From NCBI RefSeq assembly GCF_030657435.1, contig NZ_JAUTWS010000010.1, forward strand, positions 1 to 64,000: a DNA stretch of 64,000 nt, read 5' to 3'. Position numbers and translations under genes: made by a program. Numbering within the stretch: the stretch's first letter is position 1; each line of letters begins with the position of its first letter. Below are positions 46,526 to 55,130 of the stretch, one piece after another. This stretch comes from Paracraurococcus lichenis (GTDB lineage: Bacteria; Pseudomonadota; Alphaproteobacteria; Acetobacterales; Acetobacteraceae). The notes under the pieces were generated by a model. That model ran no database searches. It saw only the letters and a list, made by a program, of their open reading frames with translations, and was not told the DNA's origin.

Positions 46526-48234
46526 TCCGGCGCGACCGACGCGGCACCATCGCGCTGCTGACGGCATTGCTGGCGGTGCCGTTGGTCGGCCTGGTCGGCA
46601 TCGCCACCGACGGCGCCCGCGCCTGGCTGCTGCGCTCCCGGCTGCATACCGCCCTCGATGCCGCGGCACTCGCCGGGGCGCGCAACATCGGCATCGCCGC
46701 CGCGCAGCGCGATGCCGAGGTCGCCGCGATGTTCTGGACCAATATCGGCGTGCGGCAAACCGGCTTCAACGCGGCGCAGGCCACGGGGCGGGCCTGGCGC
46801 GGCTATCTCGACGCGGCGACCACGCTCGACCCGCCGCAGGCGGTCGACAGCAGCACCATGCGCGTCACCGCCCATGCGGTGCTGGACACCACCTTCGCGC
46901 GCGTGCTCGGCGTCCAGACCCTCACCGTCGCCGCGGCGGCGGAGGCGCGGCGGGCCGATCTCGGCATGGAGCTGGCGCTGGTGCTGGACGTGACGGGCTC
47001 CATGGGCTCGAACCGCACGCCGAGCCCGGTCGGCAGCACCACGACCAACGGGACGAACATCGACGCGCTGCGCCTCGCCGCCTCGGACCTGGTGAACATC
47101 CTCTACGGCAGCCGGGAGACGGTGCCGAATCTCTGGGTCTCCGTGGTGCCCTATACCACCACGGTGAACATCGCGCCGCAGCGCACCGGCTGGCTCGATC
47201 CCGGCAGCCGCGACCTGACGCGCTACGCGCCGCGGAGCTGGATGGGCTGCGTGGAGGCCCGCGCCGCGACCGGCAACGACCAGACCGACGCGACGCCGGG
47301 GACCGAGCCCTTCAGGCCCTATTTCTGGGCCTCCACCCTCGGCAAGTACACGTTGCGCAACGGCGGCGCGGCGGTGGTCGGGGACAACGACTGGGCGGCA
47401 ACGCTGACCGGCGCGAACGGGATCAGCGAGATGTACCAGGACGTGCGGGAGAACAACAATGCCGGCCCCAATTCCGGCTGCCCGCAGGCGCCGATCCTGC
47501 CGCTCACCGCCTCGAAGACCGCGGTGACCAACCGCATCATGGCGCTGCGCTCCACCTTCAAGGGCGGCACCATGCACAATGCCGGGCTGCAGGCCGGCTG
47601 GTTCACCCTCAGCCCGGCCTGGCGCGGCCTCTGGACCACCACCGCCGCCGATGCCGGCGCCGACAGCAGCCCGGCCACCCTGCCGCTGAACTACCGCACG
47701 CAGTACATGCAGAAGGTCGTCGTCCTGATGACCGACGGCGTGGCGAACTGGAACGACTGGAACGGCGGCGCGCCGGGCGACTGCACCGATACCAGCACCA
47801 GCAATGCCGCGACGCCGGCAGGCGCGCCGCCGCTGCGGCCGCTCGGCTGCCCCAGCACGGCCAACTACCCCGCCAACGTCGTCACCGCCGCCGGCGCGCC
47901 GCCGATCCGCGATGCCTCGGGCAACATGAACTCGGACTATTCTGGCTATGGCAGGCGGCTCGAGAACCGGCTCGGCCTCGCCGGCGCGCTGACGCCGGCA
48001 CGCATGACCACCGAGCTCAACAATCGCATGACCAATCTCTGCACCGCCATGAAGCGGCAGGGCATCACCATCTACACCATCACCTTCAACCTGACGGACA
48101 GCGCGACCCAGGCGCTGTTCCGCGGCTGCGCCAGCCAGGCGGACTACTACTTCAACAGCCCGACCCAGGCCGACCTGCGCAACGCCTTCCGCCAGATCGG
48201 CTCGCAGCTCGCCAATCTCCGCCTGCTGCGCTGA
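46522..48234 (+). CDS. tadG: TadG-like protein with von Willebrand A domain
   Basis: A 570-residue protein. It starts with the Tad helix RRGTIALLTALLAVPLVGLVG and the ALDAAALAGARN segment of TadG, then a vWA domain whose MIDAS reads LVLDVTGSMGSNRT (Asp near 156). The later VVVLMTDGVANWNDW and YTITFNL complete the Rossmann-like strands. Cell-surface adhesion or anchoring of the pilus is suggested for the family. The stop at 48234 ends the overlapping part of the operon. Confidence 0.9.
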   Translation: MIRRDRRGTIALLTALLAVPLVGLVGIATDGARAWLLRSRLHTALDAAALAGARNIGIAAAQRDAEVAAMFWTNIGVRQTGFNAAQATGRAWRGYLDAATTLDPPQAVDSSTMRVTAHAVLDTTFARVLGVQTLTVAAAAEARRADLGMELALVLDVTGSMGSNRTPSPVGSTTTNGTNIDALRLAASDLVNILYGSRETVPNLWVSVVPYTTTVNIAPQRTGWLDPGSRDLTRYAPRSWMGCVEARAATGNDQTDATPGTEPFRPYFWASTLGKYTLRNGGAAVVGDNDWAATLTGANGISEMYQDVRENNNAGPNSGCPQAPILPLTASKTAVTNRIMALRSTFKGGTMHNAGLQAGWFTLSPAWRGLWTTTAADAGADSSPATLPLNYRTQYMQKVVVLMTDGVANWNDWNGGAPGDCTDTSTSNAATPAGAPPLRPLGCPSTANYPANVVTAAGAPPIRDASGNMNSDYSGYGRRLENRLGLAGALTPARMTTELNNRMTNLCTAMKRQGITIYTITFNLTDSATQALFRGCASQADYYFNSPTQADLRNAFRQIGSQLANLRLLR

Positions 48235-48303
48235 GGCCTCCGTCTTCACGCGACGGCAAGACCTGCGGCGCTATGCCAGCCTGAAACCACGACGAGTGCC
48301 AGG

Positions 48304-49221
48304 ATGGTGCCCTTGCCTGCCCGAAGCCCCCGCGCGCCGCGCCCGGTGCTGGCCGCCCTGCTGCTGCTGCCGCTGCTCGCGGCCTGCCAGTCGGTGCCGC
48401 GGCCGCAGGCCCTCTCGCTCGACAGCCGGCTCCGCCTCGCCGGGACGCTGGAACCCGGCGCCTCGCTCGCCCTGCTGCGGGAGGCCGCACGCGAGCGACC
48501 GGAGGACGGCGCGCTGCGCGAACGCCTCGCGCTCGCGGCCGAGCGCGCGGGGCAGGAGGGCGAGGCGGCGCAGGCCATGCGGGATGCCATCGCCCTGCAG
48601 GGGGCGACGCCGGCCCGGCTGGTGGCGCTCGGCCGGCTCGAGCTTCGCGCGGGCAATACCGAAGCGGCGGCGGAGGCCTTCTCCCGGGCGAATGCGCTGG
48701 CGCCGACCGATGCCGCCGCCCTCGCCGGCCTCGGGCTCGCGCGCGACCTCTCGGGCGACCAGCCGGCGGCGCAGGAGGCCTATCGCGCGGCGCTGCGGCT
48801 CGCGCCGCGGGACTGGGGGGTGCGCGCCAATCTCGGCCTGTCGCTGCTGCTCTCCGGCCGCGCGGCGGAGGCGGTGGATAGCCTCGCGGAGGCGGAATAC
48901 GCGCCGGAGGCGCCGCGGCGCGCCCGGCACAACCTGGCCCTGGCCCTGGTGACGGCCGGGCAGGCGGACCGGGCCATGCGGCTCCTCCGCCGCGACATGG
49001 GCCCGGCCGAGGCGGAGGCCTTGGCGCAGGATCTCGCCGCCGTCGCGGCGCGGACCGAGCCCCTGCCGCTGCCGCCGCGCCTCGCCCGCCAGGCAGTCGA
49101 GGCCGAGCCGCCACGCCGGACCCGCGCCCGCGCGGCGATCAGGCGGGAGGAATTGCCGCCCCTGCCCGCCCTGGCCGCGGCGCCGGAGCGGCTCGCCGCC
49201 GCACCGCCGATAGCCGAGTGA
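48304..49221 (+). CDS. tadD: TadD-like TPR lipoprotein
   Basis: A 305-residue lipoprotein: basic n-region, helix VLAALLLLPLLAAC with lipobox Cys at 28, then TPR-like repeats (EDGALRERLALAAERAGQEGEAAQAM; ARLVALGRLELRAGNTEAAAEAFSRA; AALAGLGLARDLSGDQPAAQEAYRAA; GVRANLGLSLLLSGRAAEAVDSL). TadD is the pilotin-like or assembly TPR protein of Tad systems. A Pro/Ala/Arg tail of about 50 residues is not conserved. It lies 69 bases after tadG and closes the locus. Confidence 0.85.
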   Translation: MVPLPARSPRAPRPVLAALLLLPLLAACQSVPRPQALSLDSRLRLAGTLEPGASLALLREAARERPEDGALRERLALAAERAGQEGEAAQAMRDAIALQGATPARLVALGRLELRAGNTEAAAEAFSRANALAPTDAAALAGLGLARDLSGDQPAAQEAYRAALRLAPRDWGVRANLGLSLLLSGRAAEAVDSLAEAEYAPEAPRRARHNLALALVTAGQADRAMRLLRRDMGPAEAEALAQDLAAVAARTEPLPLPPRLARQAVEAEPPRRTRARAAIRREELPPLPALAAAPERLAAAPPIAE

Positions 49222-49307
49222 CGGGGGCAGGCGCGGACGGGGGCCGCCACCCGGCTAGGGGTCCGGGACCCGCACGCCCCCGCCCTGCCGGCGCGGGCCG
49301 CGAAGCC

Positions 49308-49447
49308 GGACGCTCGGAAGGCATGCGCGGTGCGGACCGAAGGCGCGGCGCTACCGCCCCAGCGCCGCGACGCCGGGCGCTCGGAAGGTCCGGGCCGGTC
49401 GCCGAAGGCATCGCGCGGCGCGGACCGAAGGCCCCGCGCTACCGCCC
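49308..49447. repeat. reiterated G+C-rich units reaching into the aminotransferase 3' end
   Basis: CGCTCGGAAG occurs at 49311 and 49378, and GCGGACCGAAGG at 49332 and 49420, each followed by a segment containing GCGCTACCGCCC. The last copy covers the aminotransferase stop codon (49439-49441). The two offsets differ (67 and 88), showing an inserted 21-base piece in the second copy. Confidence 0.6.
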
Positions 49448-50605
49448 AAGCCAGGCCGCGAGGCGCGCGGGCGCCGCGGCCATGTCCGCCTCCGGCCCGC
49501 AATAGCTGAAGCGCAGGAAGCGCCGGCCGCGCTCGCGGTCGAAATCGACGCCCGGCGTCGCCGCGATCCCCGCCTCGGCCAGCATCCGCTGGCAGAAGGC
49601 GACCGAGTCGTTGGTGAGGTGCCCGACATCGGCCCAGAGATAGAAGGCGCCGTCGGCGGGCGAGAGCCGGTCGAACCCCGCCCCCGGCAGCGCCGCCAGC
49701 AGCGCCGCGCGGGACCGGCGATAGCCGGCGATGTTCGCTTCCAACTCGTCGCGGCAGTCGAAGGCGGCCTCGGCGGCCACCTGCGCGACATGCGGCGCCG
49801 AGATGAAGAGGTTCTGCGCCAGGCACTCCACCGGGCGGACCAGGTCCTCCGGCAGCACCAGCCAGCCGATCCGCCACCCCGTCATGGAGAAGTACTTGGA
49901 GAAGCTGTTGACCACCACAGCGCCGGGGATGGTGGCGGCGGTCGTCTCCGGCACCTCGCCATAGGTCAGGCCATGGTAGATCTCGTCGGAGACCAGCCGC
50001 ACGCCGGCCCGGCCGCACCACTCGGCGATGGCGGCGAACTCCGCCGGCGGCAGCATGGTGCCGGCGGGGTTGCAGGGGCTCGCCAGGATCAGCCCGGCCG
50101 GGACGGGGTCCAGCGCCTCCAGCATGGCGACCGTAGGCTGCCAGCGCGTCTCCGGCCCGCAGGGGAGGAGCACCGGCCGCATGCCGAGCGCGGTCAGGAT
50201 ATTCGCATAGGGCGGGTAGAAGGGCGCCGCCATGGCGACCGAATCGCCGGGATCGAAAGCCGCAAGGAAGGCGAGCGGGAAGGCGCCCGAGGCGCCGACC
50301 GTCACCGCCACCCGCTCGGCCGCGACCGCCGCGCCGTAGCGCTCGGCATAGTGCCGGGCGATGCGCTCCCGCAGCGACCGCAGCCCGAAGGCCTCGGTAT
50401 AGCCCATGGGCGTGCCGGCCTGGAGGGCGCGGATCGCCGCCTCGGCCGCGCCGCGCGGCGCGCCGGTGCCGGGCTGGCCGACCTCCATGCGGATCACGCC
50501 GGGCGCGCCCGGCGGCAGCGCCGCGGCCTTGGCATTGGCCGCGGTGATCACGTCCATGACCAGGAAGGGCGGCGCCTCCGCCCCGCGGCCGATCTTCAGC
50601 GCCAT
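49439..50605 (-). CDS. class I/II PLP-dependent aminotransferase
   Basis: A 388-residue fold-type I enzyme. Motifs are the substrate-side VIRMEVGQPGTGAPRGA, PCNPAGTMLPPAE and the PLP Schiff-base Lys in VVNSFSKYFSMTGWRIGW, with the C-terminal Arg region GRRFLRFSYC. It transaminates an amino acid, probably aspartate, alanine or an aromatic one. The start is ATG 50605. Only about ten bases separate it from the GGT-like gene upstream, so they may be co-transcribed. Confidence 0.85.
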   Translation of the reverse strand: MALKIGRGAEAPPFLVMDVITAANAKAAALPPGAPGVIRMEVGQPGTGAPRGAAEAAIRALQAGTPMGYTEAFGLRSLRERIARHYAERYGAAVAAERVAVTVGASGAFPLAFLAAFDPGDSVAMAAPFYPPYANILTALGMRPVLLPCGPETRWQPTVAMLEALDPVPAGLILASPCNPAGTMLPPAEFAAIAEWCGRAGVRLVSDEIYHGLTYGEVPETTAATIPGAVVVNSFSKYFSMTGWRIGWLVLPEDLVRPVECLAQNLFISAPHVAQVAAEAAFDCRDELEANIAGYRRSRAALLAALPGAGFDRLSPADGAFYLWADVGHLTNDSVAFCQRMLAEAGIAATPGVDFDRERGRRFLRFSYCGPEADMAAAPARLAAWLGR

Positions 50606-50615
50606 GCCCCGGAGC

Positions 50616-52079
50616 CTACTGGTCCACGGCGCCCAGCGCCACGCCCGCGCCGCGCGGGTCGCTGACGGCGATGCAGCGGTCGGCCCGTCCCGGCAGGTAG
50701 TTGAGGCAGGCGGCAAGCTGGGTGCGCGCCGGGCCGGGCGCCCCGCCCTCCAGCGCCGTCTCCGGCGGCAGCGCGCGCAGGAGCTGCAGCGCCGCCGGCC
50801 CGGCCACGCCGATCGGCGCCGCCTGCTGGCCGGAGGCCGCGGCGGCCAGCCGGAAGCCGCGGATATTCGGGTTGTAGGCGATGGCGGCCGAGAGCAGCGC
50901 CGGCTGCACCGCGCCGATCCCCGGCGCCGCCGCCAGCAGGAAGCCGAGGCCGGGGGCGATCCGGCCCGTGCCGAAGAGGTTGTTCAGCGTGAAGGCGCAG
51001 GAGACGGCGACGCCCTCCCGGTCGAAGGTGATCAGCCCGGCCGAGGCCGGCAGCGCGCCGGGGCCGGCCGGCGGCAGGTTGGCGGCGGTGACATAGCCGG
51101 CGGGATCGCCGCCGCGGGCACGCCAGGCGGCGACGGCGGCCAGCCCCCGCGCGCTTCCGGTCGGGATGTCGGCGCCGTTGCGCAGCGCCTCGAAGGCGGC
51201 GGCGGCGGCGAGGCCGCCATCGGCCGGCGGCGGCAGGAAGGCGATGCGGTCGCCGCCCCGGACCGCCAGGTCGAGCGGCCGGCCGAGGGTCGGCAGCGCC
51301 GCCCGCAGCTCCTCCAGCGTCAGGCTGCCGCCGGCGCTGCGCGACACCTCCTCCAGCCGCCGCGCCAGCGTGCCCTGGTGCAGGTCGCCGACGCCGGCGA
51401 GGCGGAGCTGGCCGAGGGTGCCGGCGAGCTCGGGCTGGAGGAGCTGCTCGCCCGCCTGCTTCGCGCCGCCGCCCGGCCGGCCGAAGACCGCCTGCGCGCC
51501 GGGATCGGCCAGCAGCGGTCCGGCCACGGCGGCGAGGTCGGCGGCCAGGCCGCGGCTGACCTCGGTGCCGAAGCGGGCGAGCTGCTCGGCCGGGGCCATC
51601 AGCTCCTCGAAGGGCCGGCCAGGCTTACGGGTGTGCAGCGCGAAGAGGCCGCGGGCGAGCAGCGGCACCGCCGCCGGGCGGTCGGCGCCGGCGGGCGTCC
51701 GCTCGCGCGCGCCGGGGAGGAAGAGCACCGCCTCGGTCGCCGCCTTGGCGGGGTCGAAGACCAGGCAGGCGCCGCCGCCGCCGATCCCGACGCGGGACGG
51801 CAGGGTGACCGACATGGCGAAGCCGGCGGCGACGGCGGCATCCACCGCGGTGCCGCCGGCCGAGAGGACCTGCCGGCCGATCAGCGCCGCCGCCGGGTCC
51901 TCGGTGGCGATGCCGCCGAGGAAGCCGCGGACGAAACCGGGCTGGCCGGCGGGCGGGCCGGAGGAGCCAAAAGGGTTGAGGCCGGAGAGCGTCTGGCAAC
52001 CCGTGAGCGCGAGGGCGCCGAGCGCGAGGAGGCCGGCGCGCAGGCCCCGGTACAGCTCCCGGCGCAGCTCCCGGCGCAC
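50616..52079 (-). CDS. divergent gamma-glutamyltransferase-like lipoprotein
   Basis: A 487-residue Ntn-hydrolase-like protein. A lipoprotein signal (LLALGALALTGC) is followed by the GGT large-subunit pattern (AALIGRQVLSAGGTAVDAAV; SRVGIGGGGACLVFD). The small-subunit side has FDREGVAVSCAFTLNNLFGTG, which aligns with the E. coli segment following the nucleophile. There the catalytic Thr-Thr-His is Ser-Ala-Gly, with Ser346 at the nucleophile position. Either Ser replaces Thr or the protein is inactive as a transferase. The start is uncertain: GTG 52079 suits the lipoprotein signal; ATG 52124 adds 15 residues. Confidence 0.72.
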   Translation of the reverse strand: MRRELRRELYRGLRAGLLALGALALTGCQTLSGLNPFGSSGPPAGQPGFVRGFLGGIATEDPAAALIGRQVLSAGGTAVDAAVAAGFAMSVTLPSRVGIGGGGACLVFDPAKAATEAVLFLPGARERTPAGADRPAAVPLLARGLFALHTRKPGRPFEELMAPAEQLARFGTEVSRGLAADLAAVAGPLLADPGAQAVFGRPGGGAKQAGEQLLQPELAGTLGQLRLAGVGDLHQGTLARRLEEVSRSAGGSLTLEELRAALPTLGRPLDLAVRGGDRIAFLPPPADGGLAAAAAFEALRNGADIPTGSARGLAAVAAWRARGGDPAGYVTAANLPPAGPGALPASAGLITFDREGVAVSCAFTLNNLFGTGRIAPGLGFLLAAAPGIGAVQPALLSAAIAYNPNIRGFRLAAAASGQQAAPIGVAGPAALQLLRALPPETALEGGAPGPARTQLAACLNYLPGRADRCIAVSDPRGAGVALGAVDQ

Positions 52080-52122
52080 CTCCCCTGGGCGCCGCCCGGG
52101 CCCGCGGGCTAAGACGCGCGGC

Positions 52123-53547
52123 ATGCGGAAGGCCTGGGCCCTGTTCTCGGCGCTGGTGGTCATGCTGGCGTCCTTGGTCCCCTGTCTCGCGCCGGTCGCG
52201 GCGCGGGCCCAAGGCGGCGCGAGTCCGGTGATCACCATCCGCGATGCCGAGACGGAGGCCCTGCTCCGCGGCATCGCGCATCCCCTGTTCCGCGCCGCCG
52301 GTGTGGATCCCGCCCTGGTGCGGATCACGCTGGTCGAGGCGCGGCCCATAAACGCCTTCGTCACCACCGGCAACCGCATGTTCGTCAACACCGGTCTGAT
52401 CCAGCAGGCGGAGGGCGTGGCGGAGCTGGCGGGGGTGCTGGCGCATGAGACGGGGCACATCGCCGGCGGCCATGTCGCCCGGCTGCCGGAGGAGATGCGC
52501 AACGCCTTCCTGCGCTCCATCGCCGGGATGCTGCTCGGCGGCGCCGCGGCGCTCGGCGGCGGCCGCAACGTCGGCGGCAATGCGGCGGGCGCCATCATGC
52601 TCGGCAGCCAGACCATGGCGATGGGGGAGCTCTACGCCTTCACCCGCAGCCAGGAGCAGGCGGCGGACCAGGCGGGCGTCGCCTATCTCGACCGCCTCGG
52701 CTGGTCCTCGCGCGGGCTGGCGCGGCTGCTGGGGCGGCTGCAGGAGCAGGAGTTGCTGGCCGTCGGCCGGCAGGACCCCTATTTCCGCACCCATCCGCTC
52801 TCGACCGACCGGCTGGAATTCGTGACCGAGCACGTGGCGCGCAGCCCGGCGAGCGACGCGCCCTTCCCGGCGGCGCTCGATACCGGCTTCCGGATGGTAC
52901 GCGCCAAGCTCGACGCCTTCATCGACCCGCCGCTCGCCACCTGGAAGCGCTACCCGGAGAGCGATGCGGGCGCGCCGGCCCGCTACGCCCGGGCGATCGC
53001 GCAGTACCGCTCCGGCCGGGCGGAGACCGCGCTCGGCATCCTCGCCCCCCTGCTGCGCGACCAGCCGGGCAATCCCTGGTTGCGGGAGCTGCAGGGACAG
53101 ATCCTCTTCGAGGCCGGGCGGCCGCGCGAGGCGGTGGCGCCGCTGCGGGAGGCGGCGCGGCTGGCGCCGGCCGAGTCGCTGATCCGCACCGCGCTCGGCC
53201 GGGCGCTGATGGAGGCGGGCGACCCGGCCTCGCTGCGCGCCGCGGCGGCGGAGTTCGAGGCGAGCCTCCGGCTCGAGCGCGACAATGCCTTCACCTGGCG
53301 GCAGCTCGGCACCGTCGAGGGACGGCTCGGGCGGATGCCGCAGGCCGACCTGGCCCTGGCCGAGGAGGCAGTGCTGGAGGGCGACTATCCCAATGCCCGG
53401 ATGCTGGCCCGGCGGGCGGAGGAGGCGCTGCCGCCCGGGCCGCTGAAGCTGCGCGCGCAGGATTTGCGCGAGGCGGCGAAGCGGGACAACCTGACCAAGG
53501 AGCAGCGCGAGCAGGACGACGCCGCGCGGAGGAGACGCTCGCCATGA
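52123..53547 (+). CDS. periplasmic M48 metalloprotease with TPR domain, BepA-like
   Basis: A 474-residue exported protein. Signal peptide about 1-31; zinc-binding HETGH at 108-112 with the third ligand Glu in SQEQAADQAGVAYLDRL. The C-terminal TPR-like helices (from AIAQYRSGRAETALGIL through VAPLREAARLAPAES) match BepA/YfgC. BepA degrades or helps fold stalled outer-membrane proteins such as LptD. ATG 52123 gives a full signal peptide; ATG 52162 is possible. It overlaps the DsbA-like gene. Confidence 0.87.
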   Translation: MRKAWALFSALVVMLASLVPCLAPVAARAQGGASPVITIRDAETEALLRGIAHPLFRAAGVDPALVRITLVEARPINAFVTTGNRMFVNTGLIQQAEGVAELAGVLAHETGHIAGGHVARLPEEMRNAFLRSIAGMLLGGAAALGGGRNVGGNAAGAIMLGSQTMAMGELYAFTRSQEQAADQAGVAYLDRLGWSSRGLARLLGRLQEQELLAVGRQDPYFRTHPLSTDRLEFVTEHVARSPASDAPFPAALDTGFRMVRAKLDAFIDPPLATWKRYPESDAGAPARYARAIAQYRSGRAETALGILAPLLRDQPGNPWLRELQGQILFEAGRPREAVAPLREAARLAPAESLIRTALGRALMEAGDPASLRAAAAEFEASLRLERDNAFTWRQLGTVEGRLGRMPQADLALAEEAVLEGDYPNARMLARRAEEALPPGPLKLRAQDLREAAKRDNLTKEQREQDDAARRRRSP

Positions 53548-54308
53548 CCCGCCTTTCCCTGCTGGCCCTGGCCGCCGGCCTCGCCCTCGCCCCGCCCGCC
53601 CTGGCCCAGGGGACCGCATCTGGGACCGCATCCGCCTTCTCGCCGGAGCAGCGGCGCGAGGTGGTGGAGATCCTGCGCGAGGCGCTGCGGCAGGACCCCT
53701 CCATCCTGCGCGAGGCGCTGACGGCGCTGCAGCAGGCGGAGACCGAGGACCGCGCGAAGGCCCAGCGCAGCGCCATCGTCGCGCAATCCGAGGCGCTGTT
53801 CCGCGGCGCCGAGGACCCGGTGAAGGGCAATCCGCAGGGCGCCGTCACCATCGTGGAGTTCTTCGACGCCCGCTGCGGCTACTGCAAGCAGATGGAGCCG
53901 GCGATGGAGCAGATGCTGCGCCGGCAGAAGGATGTCCGGCTGGTGCTGAAGGACCTGCCGATCCTCGGGCCGAACAGCCTGCTGGCGAGCCGCGCCCTGC
54001 TGGCCGCGCAGCGCCAGGGCAAGTATGCCGAGTTGCACGAGGCCCTCCTGCGGCTGCGCGAGGAGCCGGCCGAGCCGGTGCTGAAGCGGGAGGCGGAGAA
54101 GCTCGGCCTCGACTGGGCGCGGCTGCGGCGGGACATGGACGACCCGACGATCGCGCGGCGGCTGGAGGCGAATACCCGGCTCGCCGGCGCCCTGCGCATC
54201 GAGGGCACGCCGGCGCTGGTCATCGGCGACACCCTGGTCCCGGGCGCGGTGGACCTGGCGACGCTGGAGAGGCTGGTCTCGGAGGCGCGCACGAAGCAGG
54301 GGGGCTAG
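53544..54308 (+). CDS. DsbA-family thioredoxin-like protein
   Basis: A 254-residue periplasmic disulfide protein. The signal peptide ends near PPALAQG. An N-terminal helical segment (EQRREVVEILREALRQDPSI) resembles the oligomerisation region of ScsC/Com1-type proteins. The active site is CGYC (111-114) in FFDARCGYCKQMEPAM, with the cis-Pro region EGTPALVIGD. It would oxidise or isomerise disulfides. It overlaps the BepA-like protease by four bases, suggesting a joint role in outer-membrane protein maturation. Confidence 0.88.
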   Translation: MTRLSLLALAAGLALAPPALAQGTASGTASAFSPEQRREVVEILREALRQDPSILREALTALQQAETEDRAKAQRSAIVAQSEALFRGAEDPVKGNPQGAVTIVEFFDARCGYCKQMEPAMEQMLRRQKDVRLVLKDLPILGPNSLLASRALLAAQRQGKYAELHEALLRLREEPAEPVLKREAEKLGLDWARLRRDMDDPTIARRLEANTRLAGALRIEGTPALVIGDTLVPGAVDLATLERLVSEARTKQGG

Positions 54309-54311
54309 GGC

Positions 54312-55130
54312 GTGCCGCATTTCCTCTGCGAGACCTGCAGCATCCAGTTCGCCGAGAGCGCGGAGCCGCCGGTGCGCTGCCCGATCTGCGAGGACGAGCG
54401 GCAATACGTCCCGGCGCGCGGCCAGCGCTGGACGGTGCTGGAGGCGCTCCGCGGCGGCCATGCCAATACCTGGCGGGCGCTGGAGCCGGACCTGCTGGCC
54501 CTCCGCACCGTGCCGGCCTTCGGCATCGACCAGCGGGCGCTGCTGGTGCGCACGCCGGCGGGCAACCTGCTCTGGGACTGCATCGCGCTGCTGGACGAGG
54601 CGACCATCGCCATCATCCGTGCCCTGGGCGGGATCGCGGGCGTGGCGCTGAGCCACCCGCACTACTACTCGACCATGGCGGAATGGGGCTGCGCCTTCGG
54701 CGTGCCGGTCTGGGTGCATGCGGCGGACCGCGGGCATGTGACGCGGCCCGATCCCTGCCTGCGCTTCTGGGAGGGCGAGACGGCGGAGGTCCTGCCGGAC
54801 ATCACCCTGCACCGCCTGGGCGGCCACTTCGCCGGCGGCGCGGTGGCGCACTGGCGGGGCGGCGCAGGCGGGAAAGGCGCGCTGCTCTCGGGCGACATCC
54901 TGCAGGTGCTGCCGGACCGCAAGTTCATCGGCTTCATGCGCAGCTATCCCTGCCTGATCCCGCTGCCCCCGGCCGAGGTGCGGCGGATGGCGGCGCGCTG
55001 CCTGGCGCTGGAATGGGAGGCGATCTACGGCGCCTTCCACGAGCGGGAGATCGTGACGGGCGGACGGGCGGCGCTGGCCCGCAGCGCCGAGCGCTACTGC
55101 GCCTGGGTGGCGGGGATGGTGGAGCCCTGA
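54312..55130 (+). CDS. MBL-like protein with N-terminal zinc ribbon
   Basis: A 272-residue protein. The N-terminus has a Cys4 ribbon (Cys6, Cys9, Cys23, Cys26 in FLCETC and RCPICE). The core resembles a metallo-beta-lactamase fold (NLLWDCIALLD; AGVALSHPHYYSTMAEW; LGGHFAGGAVAHW). The canonical HxHxDH is here HPHYYS, lacking Asp and the third His, so metal binding or activity is doubtful or altered. The start is GTG 54312, three bases after the DsbA-like stop. The 3' end overlaps the convergent MlrC gene by 37 bases. Confidence 0.75.
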   Translation: MPHFLCETCSIQFAESAEPPVRCPICEDERQYVPARGQRWTVLEALRGGHANTWRALEPDLLALRTVPAFGIDQRALLVRTPAGNLLWDCIALLDEATIAIIRALGGIAGVALSHPHYYSTMAEWGCAFGVPVWVHAADRGHVTRPDPCLRFWEGETAEVLPDITLHRLGGHFAGGAVAHWRGGAGGKGALLSGDILQVLPDRKFIGFMRSYPCLIPLPPAEVRRMAARCLALEWEAIYGAFHEREIVTGGRAALARSAERYCAWVAGMVEP

